From Whitmania pigra (taxonomy: Eukaryota; Annelida; Clitellata; Hirudinida; Haemopidae), in NCBI GenBank assembly GCA_021613335.1, contig JAJTWR010000263.1:1916001-1980000 (forward strand): a stretch of 64,000 nucleotides of DNA, in the 5' to 3' direction. Position 1 is the stretch's first letter. Each line of letters begins with the position of its first letter. The position numbers and the translations under genes were made by a program. The notes beneath the pieces are model-generated. The model saw only the letters and a program-made list of their open reading frames with translations, was not told where the DNA came from and did no database searches. This document shows positions 1 to 32,793 of the stretch, piece by piece.

Positions 1-370
1 TCCCCTATTGAGTGATATTCTGACAAATGCAGCCTTAAATTGTTTGGCTTCTCAAGACCATTTGATGATGCATTTCATCGTTGAAGTCATGATTGAAATG
101 TGTGTTTCTCCCTGGTGTTTCCTAATAAGGAACTGATACTCAGAATTACATGCAACTATCTCTCAAACTCTATTTTTAGAATTATAATTAAAAAGGAGCT
201 TTTATTTTTAAGTCAAAAATATCGTTGCTTATTCATGTCAGTGATGATGATTGATTCATTGACATAATAATAAGCTTGCTATGACATTTTTTTTATCCTA
301 TGCATGCTTATTGTATGAATGTTTAGAATTAAATGGTACAAGTATTTTGAAACCACATTTGTTACAAAAG
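1..370. other. Intron of the MARK gene (left edge)
   Basis: AT-rich sequence with no recognisable exon. It ends in an acceptor at 369-370 that fits the phase of the first visible MARK exon, so I read it as intron. The upstream kinase-domain exons lie outside the window. Confidence 0.6.
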
Positions 371-483
371 ATTTGATGGTGAGCATGGGCTATAACAGGA
401 GAGAGATTGAAGAATCTCTTGTTCAGAAATCCTACAACCATCTCATGGCAACCTACCTTCTCCTTGGAAAACAGAGCAAACAG
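371..483 (+). CDS. MARK: MARK exon with UBA domain
   Basis: An acceptor at 369-370 and a donor GTAACA at 484 bound 113 nt. It opens with D-L-M-V-S-M-G-Y, matching the D-I-M-V-G-M-G-Y that begins the UBA of vertebrate MARKs, and contains ATYLLLG near its end. In this family the UBA packs against the kinase domain and modulates activation. The first codon is split, so one base comes from an exon off the window. Confidence 0.9.
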
Positions 484-2972
484 GTAACATCGACTGATTC
501 CGAGAGACATGACGGTCATCTGCTTGTTTGTGATGTGTTTATTAAATTGTTCATGTTATAATTAACTTCGAACGATCATTTACAGAAAGGCAAAATGGAA
601 CTTGCACGGGCCGTTAGTTACACCACCCCGCGTTCCAATTCCAGCCACGCAAGTGGTGGGGGGGCCCCATCTACGGGCAAGGTGGCTCGAAGTGCTTCCT
701 CTGCTTCCGCACAAAACAATGGTCGGTTTTTCGCCATCGTCTAACGTCCTCTGCTTATTATGAACTTGAGAGTTAAAATGTGTTTGATCTGATGGATGTT
801 GTTAATGTTTGTAGGGTTGAACAAGAATTTGTTGAAGAAAGATCTGGATTTGAATCTTATGAAACTGGAAGCAACAAAGGTCAGTTGTTGTAAAGGTTGT
901 AATGTTAGATGTTGTAAGGTTGTAATGTTAGATGTTGTAAGGTTGTAATGTTAGATGTTATAAGGTTGTAATGTTAGATGTTGTAAGGTTGTTACATCAA
1001 ACGTTGGAAGGTTGTTATGTTAAATACTCATACGAATCTTTTCATCGTAAATTAATATTAGTGTCGACATTTTACGTTGAGTTATGAAGATTATCATAAG
1101 TTATGATGAACATATGAATTTAATGAAGATCATCATCATCACAACTAATTGGCTGATGGAAATCAAGCTTCAGTTTGTAAAATCAAAGGATAGGATGCTT
1201 GTCAAATGGTTTAATTCTTTTTGAAGTGGATTCATTAATTAATTTCATCTTGTCGATTTGATTGGTCTTAATAGTGAGTCGTTAGTAGAAGGGTGTGATT
1301 AAGCTGAACTTGCTTTCTGAGATTGTTAATAGCCGAGATGCTTGTGATCATTAATTATTGAATTGTTAGTTTGGGTTTCATTAATCTAATGTTTTTTTAA
1401 ATATATTGTTCATGTTGGTGAAAATCAGTCCAACACGATTACTCACATAGTAATATATCTCTGACCTCTTTTGTATATTCTTTTGTATCCTCACATGTTT
1501 CACTGTTTGTTGTTGTCATAATAGCTGTGAAATCATAGCATCCTAGTGATTGTTTGCATAGGAGATAAATCATTATCATCATAGGCCACTTCAGACACAA
1601 TGTTCGTTGGTCTTGTATTTCTTGCACACGTGGTTCATGCATGGTGCATGAAGCAGGAACATTCAGCTTTCGTATGCTAAGCTGGTTGCAGATGATTGGT
1701 TTACAGGTGATGATGCATGAAGTATTCCAAATGCAAACGGACGATGATGAACAATCTTTATTATTATTATTATTGCCTGTTATTGTGACCATTTGTAATT
1801 GTTGTAACTGTTATTCATTTACTTTTTGTATTTAGTGTGTTTAGCATCGTTTGTGAATTCAAGTGAACATGTGGATCGACATTTAGAGTTTTTCATTTAA
1901 ATTCAACAGGCCTGCAATGGGGAGGCCAGCAATCAAGCCACATCTGCAGACAGATCCAAAAACTCTGCCAATTCCTCTTTGAGGCCTAATGTGGTGTTAG
2001 TTTATTCATAATCTCCATCTTCTAAATATGTTTGCTATTTATCTAATTTTTAGTTTATTTATTTATTATTTCAAAACGATGATCCGACCAGGAAAAGAAA
2101 CGAAGTCGTGAACAGCAGGTCTTCTACTCCTGCTCCGCCCAACGTTTCGACTTTGACGCCCTCTTCGGGTTCAAAGTTCACGAGGGGTTCGACGACTCGG
2201 ACGACATTTTCGAGTCCCTCGGACAGGCTGCCGGACGAGGGCTCCATAGCGATGATCGACTCTTCGATCATCGAGGAAGTGGATGATGTCGGTGGACCTC
2301 TGGTTGCATCCATCACGAGAGCAAATAGGAAATCCTTCCTCAATAAACTTTCTGACAAATTTCACAGAAGGTGAGTGACCCTTTTGCACTGCTTCTTTTT
2401 TGGAAAAGTTTGTCATTTCTTAATAGCTTCCTAAGTGCTTTTTACTACAACATTATAAAAAATGCTTTTTGAAGTAACCTTAACTTGCCCGATGTCGTCG
2501 TTGCAGCAAGTCGAACAGGAGGGCGGAAACCTTAAAGAATTCTTCTGGAAAGTCTTCCACCACCGACACGTGCAACGACTCGAACTCGCAGTTGCAGGTG
2601 AAAGCCAGAGGGGACGGAAGCAGGTCCCTGACGATGGAAGCCAGCCCCGTCTCAGCTCAGGTAAAACCCCGAAGCCTTCACTTCACTTGGCATTTGAAGA
2701 ACACGAGCCCCGTGGACGCGAACAAGATGGTCGCCGAAATCAAGAGGGTGCTCGACTCGAACCAGTGCGACTTTCACCAGGACCGGCCGTTCGTCATCCA
2801 CTGCTCGCACGGCGGAGGTTCGACGGACGGCAGCAGCCAGGTCAGCTGGACCGTGGAGGTGTGCAGACTGCCGCGACTCTCCACGAACGGAGTCAAATTC
2901 AAGCGAGTCTCTGGTCCCACACTCATTTATAAGAATGTGGCTGCTAAGATTGCCAACGAACTCAAGTTTTAA
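371..2972 (+). CDS. MARK: MARK/Par-1 serine/threonine kinase, 3' portion (UBA to KA1 and stop)
   Basis: The C-terminal part of a microtubule-affinity-regulating (Par-1) kinase, a family that phosphorylates tau/MAP-type proteins and sets cell polarity. Six exons join in phase: 371-483, 586-721, 815-879, 1910-1995, 2092-2370 and 2507-2972, giving 380 residues and a TAA stop. The first exon carries the UBA domain ([15 protein letters not shown], then ATYLLLG). The middle exons are a Ser/Thr-rich spacer, ending in [12 protein letters not shown], which resembles the FSKLTSKLTRR segment of vertebrate MARKs. The last exon is the KA1 domain and ends KIANELKF, against KIANELKL in vertebrates. The acceptor of the fifth exon could shift by a few codons (AG at 2090-2091 or a few bases later). 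The kinase domain is off the left edge. The gene is convergent with neurexin. Family assignment is secure; the orthologue within MARK1-4 cannot be given. Confidence 0.9.
893..1015. repeat. 23-bp minisatellite, about 5 copies, in a MARK intron
   Basis: The unit containing aatgttagatgttgtaagg recurs with exact 23-bp spacing at 901, 924, 947 and 970, starting just after the donor at 880. The last copy is degenerate. Confidence 0.85.
1016..1909. other. MARK intron, no further exon seen
   Basis: AT-rich sequence between the 815-879 and 1910-1995 exons. A 117-codon minus-strand frame at 1439-1792 shows no domain or splice support. I see no other element here. Confidence 0.6.
2507..2972 (+). CDS. 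MARK: MARK terminal exon with KA1 domain
   Basis: An acceptor TTGCAG ends at 2506 and the frame runs to TAA at 2970-2972. The KA1 (kinase-associated 1) domain starts near 2662 ([15 protein letters not shown]), continues through [18 protein letters not shown] and ends [10 protein letters not shown]1 domains of this family bind acidic phospholipids and take part in autoinhibition. The W, the CRLPRL core and the C-terminal IANEL are all present, so the domain looks intact. Confidence 0.93.
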
Positions 2973-5668
2973 TTGTGTACCTCTACTAATATTTATTATC
3001 GTTATTATTATCATTGTTGGGAATGATTCAGAGAGTCCTGTAATCATGACCGAGGCTCGACACGAAGCAATAACGAGGCTGCGATCGCGTGCTGCAATCG
3101 ACTTTCAACTCGGCTGAATTTCTATTCCAGGTGGCTTCGCTACTTGCAGCAGTTGATCTGTCCATTTTTAATCGACCGCTCGGCGGCTCGTTTTCTCGCT
3201 TAATTCGCCAATTTTGAAATTTATATCTCTGGAATTTATACCCTTTTTTTTGCTCTGACGTCTTAGTGTCTTACTCTTGTAAATAATAACTTGTACTAAG
3301 ATGTACTCTCTCTTTTATCTTTCTAAACGAGGTCTGGGTGTCCGCCCCATCTCCGAGGAAGAGAGTCGACGAATTGGAAAGGCTTGCGATAAATTCCACG
3401 TCTGCGTTTATCTCCGTTCGGTGGTCACTCAAATGTCGAAAGACTTTCTTTTTTGTTTGATCGGAGCCTCGTTCCTCTGAGGCACATCTCCAAGCGTTCA
3501 TCACCCGTCGTTGTACTTAATTGTACATCGTTGTACTTATACGTGGCATTGGGTTGTATTCAATCTCCGACGTTTGTTTCCTGCATGTGATAACATCCTC
3601 TTCAGTGCCTCCTTCTCCTCTTCTTCCTCATCATCATTATCATCATCATCATCCTGCTTCTCTTTCGTTCAGAGGAGTGCTCCTTGTTTTCCCATTCTGA
3701 CATGGATTTTTACTCATCTTAGGATATTGTAAATTCTTTCGCATATTTATAACGACAATATTAATGTTACTACTGCTACTGATAATAATAATAATATTAT
3801 TATTAATATTAATTGTAATAGCTTTTTATGAATTACATTGTTGTTGCATCCTGTTATCAATTATTGTTATCGTTACGGATATCGCTTGGAATGCCGATTT
3901 TTCTAGTTTTTGAGGTTAACATTTTTATCGACTAACGTAGCATAACGCCGTCGGAAGGTGGTAGCGCCGTGTTGCGTGTAGCAGGTATAGCCGGTATGAT
4001 TGAAGACGTACTTGAAGCTTTCATTGTTTCTGCCACGGTAGTTACCTCGGCCAGCCAATCAAAGGTTTTTTTCAGGCCAATAAATGAAGTTTCGCAACCC
4101 TTTAAAGCTGCGATTTAATTATTTTCTGTCCTCCTTTGTGCTTTCTTCGCGTCGTTGGAGTGTCTCAAGTCGGATAGACAGAAGAGATAACGGATGGCCA
4201 ACTCAGGGTATTGAGTTTCGATCACGTGATCGCAGCCAGTGAGTCGTCGTAGTTTATTTTTAGACCTCACATCATAACTGACAAGTGTCAGGAAAACTGT
4301 CTAGGAATCGGCAAATAAAACGACTCTTATTGGCTAAATTTCCGTGTCTCCGATGACGTCATTTGACGACCTAGTTGGCTCTATTAAAGGCAATGAAAGT
4401 TTCCGAATGGAGTCTGCTGGCTACTTCCATTGTTTACCGATGAATGTTTTCTCCATTAGCGAGTTCAGTAAATCGAAAGTGAAAATTGGAAGAATCTCAA
4501 GATGATTGCATTCTCCAAAGTTTAGGCTAATTCACCTTTCATTGGCTCCCATATTAAAATTTCATCCCCGCATTTAAAGGCGTAGATCGTCATCGTCGTC
4601 GTCGTCAACGCCACTTTGGTTATTAAAGTTCGTGCTTCAAGTTATCGGGATCTTTAATCAGTGTTAATCGTTTATCAATCCAACTCTTCTTTGAGAGCTT
4701 TCTTTTTACTTCTTTACTATAACGAGTCCATTATTATTTAATTATTATTTTACTATGTAATAATTATTATTTAATACTTGGTAGATCCATCACTAGCATC
4801 ATCATCATCACTACTTGTTGCTATTAACCTGCGGCTTTCTAATTCCTTATAAGATGAAGTCCATCTCGAAAACTCAGACTCAGATGGATAATTCCCCAAG
4901 TGACATTCTCACGAACTTTGTCACAGAAATGAATCAACGAAAATGAATTTGCAATCGATAACAACAATAAGACATAACGAATTTAATTAATTAATAATGA
5001 TGATAATAATAAACAACATCATAACAATGAATAAATATTTGGACATTAGTCAAACACCTCATGAACGAATTTAAGCAGTTGAAATCGTGGGGAAAGTGTG
5101 GATTTGATAAAATGATCTCGTGTCACGGGATTACATGTCACCCACAGACATCAAATCCTCTGTTGTCTGCGGGGAACTGTTTTTCCAAAAAATATGACTC
5201 CTTCTCCAGCATGAAGATAAGCCAAAAGTGACGAATTTGACTTATTACCGTGTTATTCCCTCTCGCCGATCAGCCGATTCCCATCTGAGCACAGACGGAC
5301 ATTTCATGCTTAATGCCCACTGCTGCATGCTTTCATGAGAGAATTTTGAGAAGCCTTCAATCCAATTTTACCGTCGCTGTTTGTGTGAATAGTTACTTCG
5401 GGAGATGCAAATTTGTTTAACGAAGCTAGGCACGGTCAAACATGTTTAACATGGACAATTTATCCACATCTCCTCCTGTTTGTGGAAGAAATTATCGGTT
5501 TTATCGTGCCGGGAATTAATTTTCTGTGCCAGCCTCATCACTCACTGTTGACTTAATCATCGCAAGAATTGAAACATTATTTTGCTATATCAACCATTTT
5601 TTTTTCTTTGCAACTGCTTCAAAGGCAACAAATTTCAAAACATTTCAGATTTCAGATGTTCGATCGGT
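2973..5668. other. Intergenic and 3' UTR tract between convergent MARK and neurexin genes
   Basis: The MARK 3' UTR begins at 2973. The rest is AT-rich DNA with short TTA/CAT runs (3620-3655, 3780-3815, 4740-4810, 4980-5030) and no supported exon. The frames at 3271-3504 and 3511-3732 look like chance. Confidence 0.6.
4079..4084 (+). promoter_or_regulatory. Candidate polyadenylation signal of MARK
   Basis: This is the first AATAAA on the plus strand that I find after the MARK stop, about 1.1 kb downstream. Use is inferred from position only. Confidence 0.35.
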
Positions 5669-5674
5669 TTTATT
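5669..5674 (-). promoter_or_regulatory. Candidate polyadenylation signal of neurexin
   Basis: On the minus strand this reads AATAAA about 130 nt after the neurexin stop codon, implying a short 3' UTR. Inferred from position. Confidence 0.5.
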
Positions 5675-5801
5675 TCAAATTAAACAAATACAAAAAGTAG
5701 TTTGACTTAAAATTCATTTGGAGTCCGAGAAAGAAAAAAACAAAAGAACTGTAATGCATTGGCGTTTAAAATTGGCGTGGAGAAAATAGGAGATAATCGA
5801 A

Positions 5802-27549
<21,748 letters not shown>

Positions 27550-27675
27550 CTAAGCAGTTTTCAGATCTGTTGTCGGGATGGAATAAAGGAATAATTTGCG
27601 AGCCATCCAAGGAGTCGGTAAAAGCGCGGAACACGGTCGTGCACATAAGTTTCATTTTACGCGAGCACATCCACA

Positions 27676-27683
27676 CTTTTATA
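27676..27683 (-). promoter_or_regulatory. TATA box upstream of the neurexin first exon
   Basis: On the minus strand the sequence reads GCGTATAAAAGTGTGG, a textbook TATAAAAG. It would place the start of transcription near 27650, giving a 5' UTR of about 100 nt before the ATG at 27549. Confidence 0.55.
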
Positions 27684-30559
27684 CGCCCTCACTCGTCCTT
27701 CTTACTTCGTTCCATTTAGGATTGCCTCACTATCTCCACTACCTTATGTGACAGTAATCCAACGGTAAATTAAGCCAGTTTAGAAACTAGCACCGGTAGT
27801 TTATGACGACGACCGGCGCTCCATTTAAGCCGACACGTCAACCGTAGCTCGGATCTTTTTTACACCATCTACATCTTTTTTACACCATCTACATCTCTAG
27901 TTCTTCGTTGCTTTTTCTCTGAGAAGCACCAGGATAGAGATTGCAAACTTTAGCGGCGCAAATCATCGGCGCACATGGAGTCTCTACTCACAGACTCCTG
28001 TAAACTCTTGCATTTTTGATGAAACTCCAATTTTTTGTTTACGTTTTGAGGATCGTGGTCCTGCGAATTGCGCCTTGTGTGCGATGATGTGAGAGATGCA
28101 CTATTATGCACATGTTGATTTAGTTTTCAACTAAAGCTTTGTCACATGCAAGCGTCAAGTTTGCTATGAGATCCAAAGTCAATTGATTTAATCGCAAAAA
28201 TAATTTTTTTATTTAGGAATTAAATAGAACAATCAAAAATAATTTTTCTATTTAGGATTTAAATAGAACAATCATTTCAGTTCTTACACACTTTAGTTGT
28301 TATCACGTAAGATTCCACCTGTTTAATAACATTGTCAAGTTGCTATAAGTGATCGTCTGACCTTTAACGTTTCGAAGAAAACCAAAACTACACACAAAAA
28401 ACCAGCAAAAAAAGACGATTTTTCGCAAACGTCTGACGTTTTATTAAAAAACAACTTGTGTTCTCTTTAATGGGGTTAGTAGGGTCTCCCGCTAATGCAA
28501 TAATAATTTTGGTTCATTTGAAAATAATGCATAATCTCGAAAATTGATAAAGAACTTGAAATTGAAAAAACTTGCTAGTCTTGATTTTTTTGTGTTTTGG
28601 TTTCTACCCTGATATATATTTAAACCACACAAAGCAAAAATATCTTTGCAATAGATAGTAATAGATTTGATCAAGTCAATCATCCCAATATAGTCTGCTG
28701 GTCACCAGTTGTCGCTGGTTCATGCTATGATGTCCGGCGAGTCTTTAAAATGATTTCTCAAATTATAAATTCTCTAAGACCCATCTAATAGAGTATAATA
28801 TAAATGTTCTCGGCAAAAAGTCTACTCGCAAAATAAACCAAACAGCAGTTATATTTATTGTAATATTAATTTGCTAAACGAATTAAAGTTATGCGAGATT
28901 GCTGACATAAATGGCTGGTCTGCTGCAAAAATCACACATTTTTGAAAAGCATTTCTTGAAAGGATAGTACCTGAAGAGTTTGACGAATTGAGGTGGGAAA
29001 TTATCCGAAACGCAATAAAATTGATATTTCAAAATAGTATGCCTACATGTAGAGCAAATCACCATGGACATATATAATCCATAATGATCTGATAAACACG
29101 CAAACTGTAAGTTATTTAATTTACTACAAAAAATAAAAAATTAAACATTTGTTAAACCTTTGCAAAAATATTGAAAAAAATGCCTATCTTTGTTGAATTT
29201 ATACAACACATCTTCAATGAAACTAATGTAATTTTAAGAAACGTAATTTATAAAGTGATTTTTAATTATATCTTTTATTCAGGTTCTATTCTTGAAATCA
29301 CTTTGAAGCCTCAATTCAATTCGAAAGTAATTCTTCTAGAAAACGTTTAATTAAATATTTAAATTTATTTTTTTTTTAAATAGTTAAGCTTCTTTCATCA
29401 AATAATGTTAAGTTATATTAGAGTTATGTGAAAAAGCTGCAAATGCTTGTATAATCCAATAGCTTCAGTAATGTTGATCGAATATTTAATAAAAATAAAT
29501 ATAACATTTTCTTAACCCAATTTGAAAGTGAAAATATGAGGCACGTAAAAAATAATTATTTCTTGGAGGGAGGAGTTAAAACCAAGATGGTGGTTTAATC
29601 TTAATTTTTGTCGAATCTACGATTCTTGCGGATTATTTGTTGGAAAGTTTAAGAAATTGGCCTATTAATCTGGGTCATTTTTGCATGTATTTACAAAATT
29701 AAATTACATTTTGATCATTATCCATTTGTCAACCTGATGTGTTCGGCAAACGATGGACCAAGAGAAATTTCTTCAAGAACTGGAAGAAATCAAAACTGGT
29801 TATAATGTCGGATCGAGAGATTTTTCTTCTCGTAGCGATGGTGGCTCAATATGCAACAGATTGTACAACGTTAGCAGTTTTAAATTTTGAACAAATTTCC
29901 AACACAACTTCTTCAACCTGCATAAACATCAACATACCTCGTCACTTTTACTAATTACTCTAAATATGCAAAACATGCAAAGTTGAAGTTGTATCGGTGA
30001 CTTATGCAATATTAAGTCTGACCCTCACTTTTGTCTGGGGATTATGCAAATGATGTGAAATTTTTATACAGTCTTTTGGAAAAGACTAAATATTCTTAAA
30101 CATTTGGATTGTGCATGAGATTGTTGATGTTATTATATTATCAGTCTGTTAGAAAATGATTGATGGGATTTTAGATTGTGCTGTGAATGTTGGGATAATA
30201 TCATTGTATTTTGAGAATTTATGAAATTCAATAGAAGATAAGTCAATGCTATAGTTTGATCTTAACATTGGTTTGCAATTTTGGTTAATATTTTAAAGAT
30301 ATAATTTGTTCTGAACTTCGTGTTTGAAATCCAAATTTATTTCTGATACAATATCCTTGTTACTTTGTGTTACTCCTTAAACAGAGATTTAAAGAATTAA
30401 ATTTCATAAATATTTGAACTGTCTCAACACACACTTTTCACTTGTTTATTAGACTTTTATGTACGATCACGATATTTGTTGATGATCTGGAAAGCAGATC
30501 ACGACGACCAATCAAAAACAAGTTCACTTGGCTTTCATTTGACTGTTGGTTTTACGCAG

Positions 30560-30708
30560 GCTTTGCTCGAGTGTCTTGCTCACGAGGCCGATCACGTTGA
30601 AGCGAAGCTCAAAGTTCTAACGTCAACCTTGTGCTTTTATGTTGACCTCAGAATCAGACAGGATGCCATATCTCCTGAAGCTGATGCATTCGGTCATTTC
30701 CTCTTTAT
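30560..30708 (+). CDS. ZNF292/RLF: RLF/ZNF292-like exon 3: start of conserved helical domain
   Basis: Acceptor TTTTACGCAG, donor GTAAGT. It starts ALLECLAHEADHVEAKLKVL, aligning with TLLEYAEKWKTSEDPLPLLE of human ZNF292, and ends two bases into a Met codon. Confidence 0.82.
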
Positions 30709-30787
30709 GTAAGTTAGCTCTAAGTAGGTTTTGGTGCTTTAAGAAATAAATGTTATTAGTTAAAAGCACATATATTGTAGCGTTTAT

Positions 30788-30885
30788 GATCCTAATGATT
30801 GTTATTGATTTATTAATCGAGATGATCCTAATGATTGTTGTTGATTTATTAATCGAGATGATCCTAATGATTGTTGTTGATTTAT
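30788..30885. repeat. 36-bp tandem repeat next to a splice acceptor
   Basis: The unit starting gatcctaatgattgttgttg occurs three times at exact 36-bp spacing (30788, 30824, 30860). It fills half of the 188-bp intron and stops 11 bp before the acceptor AG at 30895-30896. Confidence 0.9.
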
Positions 30886-30896
30886 CGCTCGCACAG

Positions 30897-31117
30897 GGAG
30901 TGTTCTCGGCTGGTGCTCGGCCTCCAGTTCCACCACTTGGAGAACACGGATCCTTACAAGGCCTCCTTCAAGAGCGCCATAAGCGACGTCTACACGAGGC
31001 TGCAAGAGTTTGCCATCGGTCAGGTGTTCGTGGTGCTCGAATGGCTCATGGTCAACCAGTGGAGTCACCCGACCCTTGTGGCCATGATGAAGGGGGAGGA
31101 GATAGAAAAAGAAAGAG
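30897..31117 (+). CDS. ZNF292/RLF: RLF/ZNF292-like exon 4: helical domain
   Basis: 221 nt; acceptor GCTCGCACAG, donor GTTGTT. Reads ECSRLVLGLQFHHLENTD and HPTLVAMMKGEE, aligned with the ECENVALVLERLALSCVELL and NPVLCTILSQEP regions of ZNF292. The intron after it is only 69 bp. Confidence 0.85.
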
Positions 31118-31186
31118 GTTGTTGTTCTTGCCGAACGTTTGCATTCGCTACCTAATCGCGCTTTGCAACTCCGCGTTTCTTCTCAG

Positions 31187-31392
31187 CGCTGAACTTCATA
31201 AGAAGCGGGGAATACCCGGAGTTGTTTCGTCTTCGAGTGGAGATGCTGATGCAGAGCGGCTGCGATAACTTTGCCTCGAATCTCGTGTCCTGGTGCATTC
31301 AGAGTCCTCTCTTCGAGAGCGACGTTCCGTTGAGATCTACCCATCTCCTCCTCCTGCAGAAACTCGGGAAATACGCACAGCTTCAAAACCAG
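31187..31392 (+). CDS. ZNF292/RLF: RLF/ZNF292-like exon 5: helical domain
   Basis: 206 nt; acceptor GTTTCTTCTCAG, donor GTTCGT. Reads NFIRSGEYPELFRLRVEMLM, parallel to the NEFLAFEGPILLDMRIKHLI region of ZNF292. Ends in phase 0. Confidence 0.85.
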
Positions 31393-32646
31393 GTTCGTAT
31401 TTGCGCATTTCATTTCCTCGCCGTCTTTGCACGTCTTTATTTGCACCTTGTTTGCAATTTGGTCGTCGTCACGTTCCCATTCGCATCCTCCGACTTTCCA
31501 GACATCGGACGATGCAATTATTTTCGAAACATTTCCTTGCTAATTAAATTGGCTTTATATCTAGTTCATCACCAGTTGCTTTTAATGCAGACTCACATCA
31601 ATGGTTTAAACAATCCAAAACACATTCACTCAGACTTGAGAATGCAGTGGACGTGCGTTTAAATGTCAATAAAAACAATAACTTGAAGTATTCTCCACTT
31701 TGAGCTGTTTGTATCCAGGAATGATGAGAAGCCATGATTCTTAGAAAGGTTACTCAGGAGGGGGATCCTTACATAATTTATTTTCCTTATTCCTTCAATG
31801 CAGACCAGCAGCCACCATCTTGCAAGATGGATGACATTGCTTTAAATGTCTGATTGTGAACTAAAGAGCACGCACGGTCTTTTGAGGTCAAGCAAAAATA
31901 TTTGTAGTGTTGTTTTCATTGACACGACGTAATGGTGGTGGTGATGTTGAAGAATGTGTTTATTTTGCTTCAGTTTTATTTTTAATTTGGATGTTTACAT
32001 TTGGTGAGATTTGTGTTCAAATATCTAGAAAAATGATTCAGAGGCATAGAATTTAATTGCTTGAGGTCATTGGGTGATATAATCTAGAGGATTATGTCAG
32101 ATTGTGAATTGTGATGTCTGCATGCAAAATTATTGTAAATATTATTCTGTGGTATGGTATTCTTATGGGAAAGGGATGGGACTGTCATGAAATTAAATAT
32201 TGCTTGCCAGAATTTCCTTTCCTAACCTCGAAGAAGACAAGATTATAAAGTGGAAAGACTTTTCAAAAACATTTTAACATCCATTTATTTATCATAGGTT
32301 GTGTCTCGAATGTCATGCTAATAGCCTGCAACTATGTTCTAGTTTTATCAGATTTTCTCAAATCTGACTCAGACAATTTTTAAGATTTAAAAGTGCATGA
32401 AATATGAAAATTTAATTTTTTAAGTTTCGCTTCACTGTTTACTACAAACTGAATAAAAAATTACATTGAAAAGCAGGAAGCAAGTTGTTTTGAGATGCAG
32501 AGATGCTATTTAGTGGTTTTCTAAAATATTTTAAAAATGCAACATCCTTCTACTGCTTTCATGATTCATTTATGCATTTTTGAAGTTGATTTTCAAGCAT
32601 GTAACAGGACTCTTGTAGACTGATTCATTTGAAATACGTCTTGCAG
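31393..32646. other. Intron of the RLF/ZNF292-like gene
   Basis: AT-rich intron; no repeat or exon candidate recognised. Confidence 0.6.
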
Positions 32647-32793
32647 TGCTACCAAATGAATTGTTGCCTTGCCAGAGAAGTGATCAAGTACATGGAAGAC
32701 AGGCTACTTGAAGATGTCTCCTTCCTTCTCTCCCTTTCTTATAATTTCCTCTTCATCGACTGGGTCAAGCCTGCTAACTTCTGCTGCACGAAG
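32647..32793 (+). CDS. ZNF292/RLF: RLF/ZNF292-like exon 6: helical domain
   Basis: 147 nt, phase 0 both ends; acceptor GTCTTGCAG, donor GTTGGT. Encodes MNCCLAREVIKYMEDRLLED and ends NFCCTK. It is the segment before the conserved SWLKIQ block. Confidence 0.85.
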
